Of a DNA stretch of 64,000 nt, positions 22,531 to 36,125 are shown piece after piece. Origin of the DNA: Phocoena phocoena (lineage: Eukaryota; Chordata; Mammalia; Artiodactyla; Phocoenidae); NCBI RefSeq assembly GCF_963924675.1, contig NC_089235.1, forward strand, positions 60,570,220 to 60,634,219, read 5' to 3'. Position numbers and translations under genes: made by a program. The first letter of the stretch is position 1. Every line of letters starts with the position of its first letter. Below the pieces are notes generated by a model. The model was not told the origin of the DNA, did not search any database, and saw only the letters and a program-made list of their open reading frames with translations.

Positions 22531-24754
22531 AAATAAAGATGCCAGGTCAGAATGTTTACTATGCCATTTGATATCCAACACGCTTAACACTAAACTCAAG
22601 CCTTAAAGTTCTAAGTGATACAGGTAATCAGATTCCAACTGATTTTTAAAACACATCATTTTCCTAAGAAAGAAACATTTTTGAAGTTTTTTACATAAGA
22701 TTGACAAATACAAAATTCAGTGTTCTTTTGGAGTAAAAAGGTTCTAACCCAAAACTTCCCACAAAACTCACTTGGTTTTATCGCCAAGCAGATTTCTTCT
22801 ACACAGGTATCTGCTTATAAAGCCTAGTGCACTTTGGAGCACACCAACAGATGGTCCCCCAGGATGCCCTACCTTCATCCCCATTGTCTACAGATGAAAA
22901 TAGGTATGGGGGGGGGGTGCTTTACCCTCATGAAGTGTTTTCATCTATCAGCCAAGGTAGGGAGTGAGGGAGCGAGCATCTAAGTGACTGTGGCTCTTCC
23001 CTGACAGTCTTTGCATTCCTGAGTCCCAGGAGGAGAAAAACGGAAAGGAGCTTACAAAGAAATCACAACTGTCATGTAATGAATTGACGCAGGCGTGCTT
23101 TTAATAGCCCCCATTTAATTGTACAGTGGTATCTTCTGCACGAGCCCTCCCACCACTAATGTATTAACAAGCTCTTACTCTGTCCCTGGGGGATTCTAAC
23201 TGCTCCATTTTCTCCTCTTTCAGCCCAACCTCTACACTACTTGCCTTCCTCTTAACACTGTCACAAAAGCTGAGAACAAAACAAAACATTACAGGAGTCC
23301 AGCCAGGTATTACTTAGGTGTATTAAGTGATGTCATTAACTTCCAGGGGAGGGGGGTAGTTCTTGAAAAGAGGAGTGTGATTAGTAGCATAAAAATGATA
23401 GAGGGCTGCCATCATAATCCTGGGGACAAGAAATGTTAATTTTTAGTTATTTTAAAACCATAACATCATCAAGTCCATTATAGAGAAATGAGGACTGTAT
23501 CTGACTTCAGACTAAGGCAAGTGGATGGCTTTTCTCATGCAAAAAGAACATGACAGGCCCAAAATAGCAAAGTGCATTAAAAATAGTGAATGTCTTAACG
23601 GAATCCTGTTGTGTCCAGGGGTGTGTTTATTTCTAAACCTTCCCATCATGCACCATAATACAATGCAAAAAAAGGACAATCTCATGTGGTAAGTCTCACC
23701 ATCGTCCTAAGAAGCATTGTTCTTCACACCTGGCAGAAAAATATGTTTCTAAAACTAGACGCCATGAGAAGACGTCTTAAGATTACAACTAGAAATCTTC
23801 TGACTTTATTATTTGAAACATTCTACATTTTTTCCCAATAAGACCTATCTGCTGTTTCTCAATCATACCAATGTGAATAAAACTCTCCAGAAAGAAAACC
23901 ATTGTAAAGTCATAGTAAGACTGAGTATGCTAAAACAGGGACCTTTTGTCAGATGCCTATGGCTTCTTTTAGCAAGAAAAAGATGGGCTAATTTTTTAAA
24001 GTGTGGGTGTCCATATTCTCTTAAACCAAAAAGTTCCAAACTTACAGAAAACGCAGTGCAAGACCCCATGTGCAGGTAATAAGTGTAATTTCAATACTGC
24101 ATAATGAGCTGACCACATTTTAAAAGATGCAGCTTCAAATAACTTTCTCACAAGTTGTCCCTATACCCACGCCACCAGTGACAGGTTTGCTGTTCTCCCA
24201 ACTTCATTTTAATTTCTCTCACACATTCCAAAGTTCTTCTGAAATTGAAAACAGAGAACAAAGAATTACGTTGGTGGTGAGGGAAAGAAACCTGAAATCT
24301 CAGAAGAGTGAGGGTAGCACCAATGATTAAACTTCTCTTCCAATCAGTGTTTTAATCTGTGTTACCAGGATATGCAATGGAGTACAGTAATTACGGCTCA
24401 AGAAATTTTTGTACCTCCTAGAGCTGATTGGCAAGACCAATCAGTAGCAGAACTGGTGGAATTTGGCAGATGGAGAGAAAGACTCTCCCCCTTACAGTAA
24501 GTATATAATTTGATAAAATTCCTTGTGGTATATATAAAACAATGCCTTTAGCTGAACTCTGAACTTGAGTCATCTAAGCACCAAGTTTGAAATTTAAAGA
24601 CTTCTGAACGAGCCTGGCACATTGCAGATTCCAAGCACCCTGCATCCATCTCCCTGACCTGACTATAGGCTCCAGGATCGTGGGGATCAGATCTCTGTTC
24701 GGCAGTTCAACAACCAAGCATGAAACTAAACTAAATTCTGTTAAACAGAATTCA

Positions 24755-24905
24755 GCCATTGCCAAGGCTGCCTGACAGAGCATCAGGGTCACTGGTGAAA
24801 CCTTCAAGACACAAACGCCCAGAGTCCAGCTCCTTGAGATGCTGAATCCTTGCATATCAGTATTTTGCAAAGTCCCTGGATGACTCTGAAAGCATAGCCC
24901 AGGCT
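24755..24905 (+). mobile_element. Diverged MER5-type relic
   Basis: AGCATCAGGGTCACTGGTG followed by CCCAGAGTCCAGCTCC resembles the MER5 5' half. Strongly diverged, so tentative. Confidence 0.4.
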
Positions 24906-24929
24906 GAGACCTGGGGTGTGGTGTTAGTT

Positions 24930-25125
24930 ACGCATCCAGGGTCCAGAGCCCAATCTGAGCTGGGGTCAAATGCTGACCCTGCCTTATTCTTTGAGTGACT
25001 CTGGGCAAATCATTTAACAAGTCTAAGCCTCACTGTCCTGTAAAATAGAGACTGGCCTAATATATACCACGCGGAGCCTTTGCAAGGATTAGATGAGACG
25101 GTGTGTATTCAGCATAGCTCCCTCC
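24930..25125 (+). mobile_element. MIR fragment
   Basis: TGACTCTGGGCAAATCATTT, AAGCCTCACTGTCCTGTAAA and GCAAGGATTAGATGAGA are sense MIR. Confidence 0.75.
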
Positions 25126-27590
25126 CGATGATGCACACTTAGTGTTTAATCCACGCCAGGTATTTAGGCCGGGGGCCCAAAGGAGGGCCTTCTACAATCC
25201 ACACTGCACCACAATAGACGTTTAATTGAAAGGAACTGAGATGAGATTCTATCGCTAACAGTGTGGGTGTTTCAACCACTAGGCATTATGCGTCACCCAC
25301 CAACACTCCTCATGCAAAGATCTTGGAACAAACTGGTGAAGGGTTAGGAGAAAATGTTTTTGGAAAGAGGTGAGTATATCCAACTTACATCTTCAAGTTA
25401 ACAAAACAACACCTGCAGGTCAAGTTTATACAGTACAGAGACACGGATGCTGAGGCTGTTAAAATAACCTATTAGCTTAAATCCTTGGTGACGGTTCTCT
25501 CTCTCAAGGGAACAATGGGAGGAAGGGTGAAGAAAAAGGGCAACACCTTCAGAATTGGGATACCACACAGCTTAACTATGACACTATGACAGTCTATACT
25601 TTGAGCATCAGTCAGAAGCTTCATCGGAAAGTTCATGTTTCCTTTATATTTATGGTATTGAAAGGGTTTTTCTCTCTTCTCCCCTCTCCACCGCCCCCCC
25701 CCTTTCTTTCTTTCTTCTTGGTATTCTTACCTGAGAACACATTACATTCACAGCCGAGTGGAAGACAACACCATTTCTACAACAGAAGTTACAGGGAAAA
25801 AGGATTTGCTTAACAGACATTCACTTTCCTGCAAACTTTAATGAAAGGCATCTATTATATAATTGGCAAATAAAAGACACATGTTCACATACACTTAGCT
25901 ATACTGTGTTACTCAGGTGTGTATGTGAGTTCACTAAGGCAAAAAGCAGTGTTTTTACTTAAATAAAATGAATCTTTTCTGTTGCAAAGCATTTAAAACG
26001 AAAAGGCTTATCTGTCCTGCATTTTCACTGCCAACAAATTTTGTGTCACTCTGTATCTTCCCTGATGATCTATTTTAAAGGAACAGTTCAATCACCAGAA
26101 AAATAAAAGAATAACATCCCTTAGGTGAATCTGACTTGTTAATAAGGAAAGCTATTAAATGCTTAGTGTGTGTTTGGAGTCGATCATACACACTATAAAT
26201 AATCTCAGAATGTACAGCTCCTCTGGCTCTACCCAGTGAGACTGAATTATTTTGTAAGGAACAATACCATATCTGGCAAATTCTCTGGCACCTAACCCTT
26301 ATCTCTTTAAAAATAAAATAAAAGGTGGGAGGAGTGAGGTTGTCAATCAGAAAAAGAGTCTAGGAACTTAAGCAACTCTTGTATAATGGTTGTATATTGT
26401 GTGTTACATGGCTACTTATGGTTATCAATCACCTAAAATTTTGTGAAAGCACAGAACCAAATTTTTTTCACACCATCAGTATTTTTACAGAGTTGGAAGC
26501 CTCTTCAGGTAAACCATTTTAAGAGCCAGAGTACAGAAATAATCCATCCTGAAAATGCCTTCTATTCTAAGCTCCTGGCATAAAGCTACTGTGTCCAGTG
26601 ATTTCATATTATGGCCTTCCACACATAAAGGAAATGCTCTGAATCCTAAGGACTAATTGCACATCCGCAGACTTCCTCTTTCCACAGGGCTTTCTAATTG
26701 GGTACTTTAAGTTGCCAAGTATGTTCAAAAATGGTATTTCAAATAAGCACACAAAGTAACTGCCGATCTAGAATTGGAATATTCAGCCTCCCTTTGGATG
26801 AGGAACTGATGCTCTTATTTTAAGCTATTCATTCTCCAGTAGATGACAACAGAGAAACCAAGTATTAAGTCTTTTTAATTCACCCGCACTCACAATAATA
26901 TGAATGTTTCAGTATAATTTCAGTGCCAAAAGGTAAGGTAAAAAAGGGTTAGCAGTCTAGAATTAGAAATCATTACTCAAGCTGGATATAAGTGTATGTA
27001 CTATATAATAGATATATGTACTTTACTACTTCCTGTAAGCAGTTAGTTTAATAGTAGACCGAATGGGATAACTATTTAGGGGCTTAATTTTGTGGTAGAC
27101 TCAGTTATTTCTGAAGCCTCCCTTCTCCAATAAAACCCTGGGCTTTGACTCAAAAGAAAAGGGTCGATGTCACATACAATACTCTGTAGCATCACACAAC
27201 CACATAAAACTGTCACTGTGAAATACTGCACTGCATGATTTTGTTACTGCTTCTTTTATTCTTACAGCAATGGACACACAACCTCAGAGGATGAATCCAC
27301 CACTTCAAGGCTCATGCCCAGCAGTGGATAGGAACAATAAAAACAGTCTTGGGAACAGGAGCCCCCAGGGATATAGGCACTACCATCCAATGTGACAGCA
27401 AATCCACCTCTGAATTAATAATTTTTATACTTCCCAAAATCTGACGGTTTTTTTTTCTCAGACAGGAGTACTCCTCCATTCCTAGAAAGAAGCCCAACCC
27501 TGAAATTAAATCCAATGCTGCAAAACCATTGAGCAAATTCCTTTCATCAGATATTCATATACTGAAGGTAACAGTTTAGCTTCAGATATT

Positions 27591-27783
27591 TTTTTTCTTG
27601 ATGTGCACCATTTTTAAAGTCTTTATTTAATTTGTTACAATATTGCTTCTGTTTTCTGTTTGGGTTTGTTTTTTTTTTTTGGCCACCAGGTATGTGGGAT
27701 CTTAGCTCCCGACCAGGGACCAAACCTGCACCCCCTGCATTGGAAGGCAAAGTCTTAAACGCTGGACCACCAAGGGAAGTCCC
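27591..27783 (-). mobile_element. tRNA-derived SINE (CHRS/Bov-tA-like), antisense
   Basis: The minus-strand head GGGACTTCCCTTGGTGG and a diverged tRNA-like region (GGTTTGGTCCC at the B box) are followed by a body with GTAACAAATTAAATAAAG. The flanks TTAGCTTCAGATATT (27576-27590) and TTAGCTTCATATT (27784-27796) are a target duplication with a two-base deletion. It is more diverged than the CHR copies, hence older. Confidence 0.8.
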
Positions 27784-27796
27784 TTAGCTTCATATT

Positions 27797-29882
27797 ATAA
27801 CTACAGTTTTCAAAATAATTATCAGGCATTGGCAGGGGTCTTTACCCAAAGATCAGAAAATATGGAAACCCTATCAAAATGTATGCAAAAGTTTGACGTG
27901 CACTTTTTTGAAAGGAAGGTTTTAGAATCTACAGAGTGGTCTGTGACCTGCAAAAAGAAATCAAAAACAAAACAAAAAAAAACAAACCAATAAAACCCAG
28001 TTAACCAGAACACACACACACAAAAAATCAACACCTGATATAACATTGTTTCTTTAATGATGGGGAAAAAACAATAAATATAGCTATACCAATTGAACAG
28101 ACTATCAAACAGGAAGTGAATATTTCCTAATATTCAGACCAATGTGTTTACCTACAGAGAAAACTAGGTAAACTAGGTAAACACATGACAAACTTTTGTC
28201 ATCCACACTATAACAGAAAAAAAAAATGTGTTTAATAAAAGATAAGTTGGATTCATGCGTTTAATTGGGAAGCTTTTGTTGTTATTGTTGTTATGTATTA
28301 ATGTACAAAGGGATTCTTTATTGTACGAGTAGAATTTAAAAAGCTGGTAGAAACAAGCCCATTCTCAGGCTTACAAAACAAGCCTTTACAGATCATTATG
28401 TTTCATTACTCTTCATTTTATGGGGATTGTATTATACAAAACAAATACCAGATGCCTATTTGTTTTATTCATTTCAGGGGAAAAAAAATCATACAAGTAC
28501 CTCTGCGAATAGAACTGCTTTTAATTAAACACAATGCACAAGGAGCACATAAAAATTAATACTGTTTGAAGCCAGCAGGTAGAAAGTAAATGCATCGAAA
28601 AGCAACTGCAGAAGAGCCCCCTTCCCCTCTTTGCTGAGCTGAGAAAGAAAACATTCCCTGGCTTCTTACTTGGGAGTTGAAATCAGCAACAGATACTACC
28701 GCAAGGTCATTCATAGGCTTGTTTGGGGTAAATTAAAGCCAATGTTCACGGAAACATAAACCCTGGAGGTGAAGGGGGAAAAATGGCACCTGTATTAAAC
28801 CAGACCCCACATTAGCCCTCCTTTTTGAAATCAGGCAGGTCTACTCTACCATTTGGGTAAAGCTGTTGAGATGGAATGAACCAGGTTCGTTTCTGCTCCA
28901 CTGGAAAAATGCCAAGTGATTTTTGGCACGGTTCTGACTTAATCTACAAACACCACAGAAGGACATGTCAAACAGTGGCTTCTATCTGATTAATACAGCC
29001 AAGCCTAAGAAAAAAAAAAAAAGTGGGGAAGACAGAGAAACGACAGTCAAACTAAAATTTGACAGTTTCTTCCTGACCCCTAAGACATAAATCATATCTG
29101 TTTAACTGTCAGTTCTAATCAGAAAGTGAAAATTCAGCATGTAGCATTTTAGTCCCACAATGAGAAAATTTTAACTTTTTTTCCATTTGCTTTTGCTTTG
29201 TTTGCTTTTGATCAAATCAGAGTAAGACCCACTCTCTACCCTGGTCCCAGACTTTGATATCATCTAGCCAGTTATGATTTGTACTCACTTGTGCCAAGAG
29301 AGAAAATAAACAGACATTTTGAAAGCACCATGTGAAGTAGTGCTAGAAACCTTTTCCGAATCACACTTATTTAAGGGGTCATACCCCAAATTTCACTGTC
29401 TGCAACTCTGAATCTCAGAGTAGTCCTCATTCTGGGAAAGCTTTCCTTTATTCCTTTACATGAGACTTATGCCTTTTCGGTTAATGGACTTTGGTCCTTT
29501 AGTTAAACTGACAAACTAAACTGTATATTATTTTTATATTTAAAAAAGAAATTAAAATCCTAAGGCTTTTTAACCTTTAAAATAGATTTTTAAACAGGTA
29601 TGGACAACTGAGAAAACAGAACATTTAAACTAGTTATCCCCCCCAAAAAAACTCACTATGCTAAAAGTATACTTAGTATATTCCTTTTTCTCAGACCAAG
29701 AATGGAGGGTAAATATACAGAAAGACAGACTGTGATCAGGAGTCAAATGCCACATTTTATACTCTACTGTAACCTCATCAAAGAATTATTTTCACAACGG
29801 AATACCTTATAGCTGTTAAAATGAGGGAGATATTTATATGTACTGACATGGCACAATGCTTGATATATAATTCAGTGATTAA
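27797..29882. other. Intronic DNA without a recognised feature
   Basis: AT-rich unique-looking sequence with short A-rich tracts (27970-28030, 29010). A small AACTAGGTA duplication lies near 28163-28180. Confidence 0.6.
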
Positions 29883-29897
29883 AAAAAGAAATTACAG

Positions 29898-30105
29898 GGC
29901 TTCCCTGGTGGCGCAGTGGTTGAGAGTCCGTCTGCCGATGCAGGGGACATGGGTTTGTGCCCTGGTCCGGGAAGATCCCACATGCCGCGGAGCGGCTGGG
30001 CCCGTGAGCCATGGCCGCTGAGCCTGCGCGTCCGGAGCCTGTGCTCTGCAACGGGAGAGGTCACGGCAGTGAGAGGCCCGCGTACCGCAAAAAAAAAAAG
30101 AAAAG
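29898..30105 (+). mobile_element. CHR SINE, short GC-rich form
   Basis: It has A box TGGCGCAGTGG, the GC-rich deleted body and an A-tail with a few G interruptions. The perfect target duplication AAAAAGAAATTACAG is at 29883-29897 and 30106-30120. It looks recent. Confidence 0.95.
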
Positions 30106-30120
30106 AAAAAGAAATTACAG

Positions 30121-31554
30121 AGGAGATATGTGTGTGTGTATAAAATAATCCTATTTTCAAGAAAATAAATAATATGTCACCTGCCTAGAAAAAAAGAAAT
30201 ATACACTCAACCGTTCAAGATGATATATGAGTGTGTTACAGGTAAGTTTCACTTTCTATAACGCTTGCACTTTGAACAATGCTCAAATATTACTTCTGCA
30301 ATCTGCAATCACAAAAAGAAAATTTCCCAAACGTTCACTGGATTATGGTTTACGCTGTATCCTTGGGTGGCTCTCCCTTAAAAGTTAAATGTAAACTCAA
30401 GCTTCTGAGATAAGAACCCTTAAGAGCTAGAACAGCTTGATGTGAATGGCAGTAGGAGGGGTGACGTAGGGTTAGGGAATCAGGGAACAGGAAGAGAGAG
30501 TGTGTGCACGTGTGTGCACACATGTGAACACAGCCTTCACAGGAGGGAGGGAGGGTTACTGAGAAAAGACTGACTAAAAGGAAGCAGCAGAGAGTAGGGC
30601 GGGGTGTCTGAGACTGCAGGGAGGGCTTTTGTGGACAGCCACAAAGAAAGGCCTCTGATGGTCCCTTGTTAACAGCTAGAGAGTACCCAGGAAAAAGAGG
30701 TATGTAAAATCCATCCTCGTCAAGTGGGAGTGCGAGGTGCCAGGAGCTGCTCTGCAGAGACGTAAGTGGCAACAGAAGGCCTGTAAAAAAGAACGAAGTA
30801 GCCTAGGGATGAACCCTGGAAGCTGCAGCCCACCTGTGGGAAGCTGCAGCCCACCTGTGGGAAACTGCCCCTGGTGGATGAGGCCACAGAACTGTACCCC
30901 TGGGCCTCCTCTGTATGGTCCCTGCTATGGGATTAGATTCCAGGAAAGCTGATGGCACCACGAGCTGCTGGCTGAGCACAGCATGCAGTGTCCCGTTCAT
31001 CAACAGGCAATGGGGACTGAGGCTCTGGTCCTGGTCCCAGGGACCAGGACAGTTGGTCACTTTCTTGGAGGGGCCAGTCGAAACACCAAAGGAGTGATCA
31101 GAGGGTTCTTCTCTTGTGGAGTTGCCTGGAGGGTCCAACACAAGTCTCTACAAGGACTTCACTCTCTTGGCCTGCACTCCAGGAGGAAGTGAGCTTTGAA
31201 GCAATAGAAACTATACCTGGCCAAAAACTGAGGCCTTAGACAATAGAGTACAGTTCAAGGTCCATAGAGCAGGCTTTTTGGGATATTACAGAATTATGAC
31301 CGGGAACCTACTCATAGCTAAAGTGACAGTCAGAGGCACAAGTTATTTCAAAGCTGCAAATTGTCACCTGATTTTGGTGAATCTCTAACTTCATTCCTAT
31401 TATATTGAACCTCAAGTGGTTGGTGGGGGAAGGAAATTCTTGTAAACTTATTTTTTCTATTCAACATCCCCTGTGGGTTGCTTATTCCAAACAAAATGAA
31501 AGAAGTCTATTAAGTTCCAAAAGTCTTTCTTTCTGCACTTACAGCCCACCGTGA
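30121..31554. other. Intronic DNA with one small duplication
   Basis: A purine-rich and CA/TG stretch lies at about 30490-30560. The GC content is moderate at 30700-31140 around the 21-base duplication. No known repeat family or gene is recognised. Confidence 0.6.
30819..30861 (+). repeat. Tandem duplication, two 21-base units
   Basis: AAGCTGCAGCCCACCTGTGG plus one G occurs at 30820 and 30841, followed by a partial third (GAAACTGCCCC). A small local slippage event in unique intronic DNA. Confidence 0.85.
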
Positions 31555-31680
31555 CCAAAAGACACTCATTCGACAAATATTTCTAGAGGGGCTACTGTAT
31601 GCTCAGTGTTGTGCTAATACCAGGGAAACAGATAAAAAAACAAATACACAAGTCTTGAGATAAGACTTACGGATTTAAGT
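31555..31680 (-). mobile_element. L2 3' fragment
   Basis: CATTCGACAAATATTTCTAG, ACTGTATGCTCAGTG and ACCAGGGAAACAGAT are antisense L2 terminus. Confidence 0.6.
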
Positions 31681-31742
31681 CCAAGTAGAACATAAAGTAT
31701 GAAACATCCAAACAACTTTGTGATCAAAGGATGTTTGGAGTT

Positions 31743-31949
31743 GGGCTTCCCTGGTGGCGCAGTGGTTGAGAGTCCGCCTGCTGATGCAGGGGACACGGGT
31801 TCGTGGCCCGGTCCGGGAGGATCCCACATGCCGTGGAGCGGCTAGGCCCGTGTGCCATGGCCGCTGAGCCTGTGCATCTGGAGCCTGTGCTCCGCAACAG
31901 GAGAGGCCACAGCAGTGAGAGGCCCGTGTACCGCAAAAAAAAAAAAAAA
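31743..31949 (+). mobile_element. CHR SINE, short GC-rich form
   Basis: A full-length deleted-type copy ending in a pure A-tail. The duplication GATGTTTGGAGT / GGTGTTTGGAGT (about 31730-31741 and 31950-31961) has one mismatch. Several CpG positions have decayed to TG or CA. Confidence 0.93.
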
Positions 31950-31961
31950 GGTGTTTGGAGT

Positions 31962-34344
31962 CAAATGGCAGAGAAAGAGCCTATCAGGTATTTTTCCACC
32001 ATGAAACGAGGTGTTATGTACTTTGATCCCAGTAAATTTTTTGGTCTGGCCCCTTGATCTATATTTGAAAAAGACAGATACTAAAGGAAACTAAAACTAA
32101 AACACTAAAAACTAAAAGATTTTTTAAAAGATGAAAAATTCCAGAATATGCCATAGTCTTACCTCCGTTTGGGTTCTGGAATTTCTAAACCAAAGAAAGG
32201 ACTACAATGGGCTAACCAAATGCAGTAAGATTTAACTAAACACCTATCAATCCAACTACTGCAGTGGGGGGTGAGCGCTGGCGTACAGAGGAGAATGAAC
32301 CAGCTACACCCAGGAATACACCTAGAGAGACAAAAACTAAATAATTATAATGCAAGATCTTAGAATGATCTATGATTTAAAACTGCCGCAATCTAAATTC
32401 CAGAATTTCCCCAGGCCCTGAATGACAGGACATAAGGAGGCCCCTCAAAGCTTGCAGACACCTAAAATTATACAGGGTGAGAGAATAGAGGGGGGGAAAG
32501 AAACTTCAGAGAGTCCATCCACACGTGATGGAAACAAGCCCTTAGATTACCATCTCATCTGCTGTGTGTGGACAGAGCAATGCTTAATCCAGGCTTCTGC
32601 TGGTGAGCCTGGTGATAACCAGGGAATGCCCTGGGCCTGCTGATTTATGCTCCACTATCTGAAAACTCACTAGGCCACTTTTATACCCCCAAGGGGAATT
32701 CAAATGACAGGCTTCAAATGACACGTCTTACACCAGTCCTGAATCAAGGAGCAAACTGAGAAAGCTCCCAAGTCACGGTACCTGGGAATTCCAAAAGCAA
32801 ATATTTTAGACTTTAATAAAAGACATGTCAAAAAATCCAATTAATTCACCTCATCTAATTAAATGAGTTAATTGGAAATACGATACGGTACTTTTATCTC
32901 AACTGCTACCTGAATCTGCAAGTCAGCTTACGGGGAGAAAGAAGGGCAATTTTTATCTTGTGAGGAAGAAATGAGACAACAAGGAGACGGGGACAAAAAA
33001 AAAAAAAGCATCTGATTCTTGGTAGAAAACAATATCCAACACTGACACAGTAATGTTCCCAGAAAAAAAAAAAATGGATTTTGACTATTTCCTCCACCTA
33101 CAAATAAATGCAGGCCTAGTGTCGCTATTGTACGTAAAATACACAACTGCTTGCTGTCTGCAGTCATGTTTGAAATTATGGTAGAAGGTCTCACTTGACT
33201 TATACTTAATGAACTGTTCCCTAGAGTCTCTTCTGCAAAAGCTGTTAGGGAACACTCTATATGATTCTGTGATTTACGACAAGGATATAATCCTGTTCTA
33301 ACATGCTTTTGGGTCGGGGGAATGTGGTAAAGTGCCAAGGGACAGGATGCGACCCACAGTGTATCTCCATCACAGCAAGGCTTGCTCCAGTGTGGAATCC
33401 AATAGGAATCAGATCACATCTGGATTTGGTGGCAGAAACGGTTATTACAGAACAGCTCTTACAAGGTGTTTGTTCCTAACTGCAGCTGTGTCTCCCAAGA
33501 GCAAGAATGAAAATATAAATTACAATGTGTCTGAAACCTCCCAGATCTTCAGAACACAGGCTAAAATCTCCTCCCTAACGTTAACCCAGACTGCTGTTAG
33601 AAGTTTATCCTCAAGGGTAGGTAACACACTGCCTCAACTTGGCATATGCAGAAAGGGTCCAGAGGTCTGGGTCCCACTGCAGCTGATAATACCCGTCCTA
33701 AGAAAAGCCATCAATTGTTAACAGCCATGCAAATTGCGGAAAGTAGAAAGTTATTCACTGTTATCGCTTCCCGATTTGCTAAGTACCCCATCGTGATGGG
33801 ATCGCTCTTTCGCCTCCTTGCATTGCGAGAGAAGAAAAAAATCGTATTATCTTCTCTGTCTCATGCAGGTTTAGCTCAGAAAGTCATTTCAGGTGATGCC
33901 ACTGGCACATCTGCCACTGTTTTAATGTTTTTTCAAGAGGCAGGAACAAGAAGACCCACGTGACTGCTCAGCTTCTCGGAACAGGTGGGAAACATGATAT
34001 GTGCTTTGGTAAAAGGAAAAAAAAAATGTTTTAAAGACATAAAGTCATATTAATAATTTGCACCCTCAGTGGAACAACTTCTGGGAATTGAAAATCTATC
34101 GTATTTTGGCAACAGTTACAACAGGTGGTTGGAATTCTGGGCACTTGCCAAACCACCTTGAACTTTTATGTGACTAGTAAGCTAATGTATCACATTGCAC
34201 ACTATAGTTATAATGAGCTGTAAACAGATAGGTCCAATGGAAGAAACGAAATGAAAACAATGATAAACAGACACAAATGGTAAATCTGAAATTGGACAAG
34301 ACTAACGTGGTTTAATGGAACAGGAAGGTTAATGACAGTAACAA
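31962..34344. other. Intronic DNA without a recognised feature
   Basis: Unique-looking. Open frames of about 100-136 codons at 33.0-33.9 kb have no recognisable motifs and overlap each other on both strands. Confidence 0.6.
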
Positions 34345-34545
34345 TGGTTATTGACTGAGTACTTACTATGTACCAAGCACCGTTCTAAGCATCTTACACG
34401 TAATATCATTCACTTAATCTTCACAGTAACAACCCTATGAAATAGGAGTTATTATTATCCCCATTTTATAAGTGAAGAAATGGAAGCAAAGAAGTGAGGT
34501 GCCCAGCTAGTGGCAGAGCCACCATCCACGTTCAAGCCCCTAGTT
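34345..34545 (-). mobile_element. MIR, well preserved
   Basis: GAGTACTTACTATGTACCAA, ACAACCCTATGAAATAGG, TTATTATCCCCATTTTATAA and CCCAGCTAGTGGCAGAGCC cover most of the antisense element. Confidence 0.85.
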
Positions 34546-34574
34546 TCCAGAGCCTGGGTGCATGACCTCCATGC

Positions 34575-34740
34575 CATACTTGGCTGGAAGTCAAGAGATA
34601 TGTGCTCCATTCCCTGTTCTGTCGCAACCAGCTACATGACCTTGGGCAAACTGCCCAACTTCTCTGGATCTCTACTTCCTTATCTATATAATACAAGAGT
34701 TACACTAGACCTTTAAGGTCACTTCCATGATCTTATTTCT
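34575..34740 (+). mobile_element. MIR fragment
   Basis: CAGCTACATGACCTTGGGCA and CTTCTCTGGATCTCTACTTC are sense MIR, placed tail to tail with the preceding antisense copy. Confidence 0.7.
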
Positions 34741-35024
34741 CCTCCCTCCAGATAAAACTGACACCATGACAGCATGATTGAACACCAGGCTCCTTCTCAG
34801 ACAAACAAAGGACAGATGCATAGACATACACATGTGTGCACAGACCTGACAGCCCCAAGTGGTGATGAGCTCACAGGACTCTGTGCAGGAAAACCAGTTA
34901 AGAGAAACTGAGGCCCAGGGAGGCTCAAAGAGTCACCAACACCCCCTAGAATAGCTACTTCATACTTGGAATTTAAGGGTGCTCAATCTCTGAGCTTATT
35001 TTTATAGAAACTTAAGATTTATTC

Positions 35025-35695
35025 TGACAGTGTTACTTACAGTAGCCAAGACATGGCAACAACCTGATTATCCATCAATGGATGAACAGATGAAGGAACT
35101 ATGGTATATACGCTATGGAATATTATTCGGCCTTAAGAAAGAAGGAAATCTTGCCATTTGGGACAACACAGATCTTAAGGGTATTATGCTAAGTGAAATA
35201 AGTCAGACAGAGAAAGACAAACACCATCTGAACACCACTTACGAATGCAAAAAAGAACCCCCAAAGACACAGAGAAGAGATTGCTGGTTGCCAGAAGTGG
35301 GCTGGGGGTGTGTGTGTCGGGGGAGTCAACAGGTGAAGGTGGTCAAAAGGTACAAACTTCCAGTTATGAGATTAATAGTCCTAGAGATGTAATGGTGTCT
35401 ATAATTAACAAGAGAGTAAGTTTTCAAAATTCTCATCACAAGAAAAAAATTTGTAAAAACGTGTGGACATTAACTAAACTTATTGTGGTAATCATTTCAC
35501 AACATATACATATTGCTAATATATATTTACATATCACTTGCAATATGTATATATAAAATATTTTACAATATATCTATATATAACATATTTGGCAATATAT
35601 ATGAGATATATATATATATATATATAAAATCATTATGATGTACACCTAAAACTAATACAATGTTATATATCAATTATATCTCAATTTAAAAAAAG
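35025..35695 (+). mobile_element. Old L1 3' fragment (end of ORF2 plus 3' UTR)
   Basis: It starts with the ORF2 C-terminal pattern (AVAKTWQQPDYP, SEISQTEKDKH in translation) and continues into 3' UTR with GATTGCTGGTTGCCAG, a TA-rich expansion (about 35500-35630) and the end ACACCTAAAACTAATACAAT. Its sequence differs clearly from the full-length L1 at 15-22 kb, suggesting an older L1M-type subfamily. Confidence 0.82.
35515..35630 (+). repeat. AT-rich TATA/ATAT repeat in old L1 3' UTR
   Basis: Dense ATAT and TATATA runs, including a perfect (TA)n at about 35609-35625, within the L1 3' fragment. Confidence 0.85.
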
Positions 35696-35780
35696 TTATT
35701 TTGATACTGAATCCTTTTTGCCCTCATTTGTCCTACTTGGGTTACTCCTTAGATATAGCTAAGTCTAAAATAAGTGCAGG

Positions 35781-36111
35781 GGCTTCCCTGGTGGTGCAGT
35801 GGTTAAGAATCCGCCTGCCAATGCAGGGGACACGGGTTCGAGCCCTGGTCCAGGAAGATCCCACGTGCCGCGGAGCAACTAAGCCCGGGCACCACAACTA
35901 CTGAGCCTGCGCTCCAGAGCCCGCGAGCCACAACTACTTTAGCCTGAAGGCCTAGAGCCCGTGCTCTGCAACAAGAGAAGCCACCACAATGAGAAGCCTA
36001 CGCACCACAACGAAGAATAGCCTGGCTCCCCGCAACTAGAGAAAGCCCACGGGCGGCAACGAAGACCCAATGCAACCAAAAATAAATAAATAAATAAATT
36101 TATAAAAAAAT
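35781..36111 (+). mobile_element. CHR SINE, long form
   Basis: A complete long copy: GGCTTCCCTGGTGG head, A box TGGTGCAGTGG, B box GGTTCGAGCCC (consensus), CACAACTACT body, and AATAAATAAATAAATAAAT tail. The perfect 14-base duplication AAAATAAGTGCAGG is at 35767-35780 and 36112-36125. Confidence 0.95.
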
Positions 36112-36125
36112 AAAATAAGTGCAGG

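Larger units (their letters stand above)
22531..27575. other. Intronic DNA, few recognised repeats
   Basis: It holds the MER5-like and MIR pieces at 24.7-25.1 kb. Otherwise unique-looking, with a G-run near 22909 and a CT/C-rich tract at about 25675-25715. No coding exon is recognised. Confidence 0.6.

Noticed and set aside
33332..33963. Overlapping open frames of 105-129 codons
   Set aside because: No recognisable protein, overlapping open frames on the other strand nearby, and no polyadenylation or exon structure.
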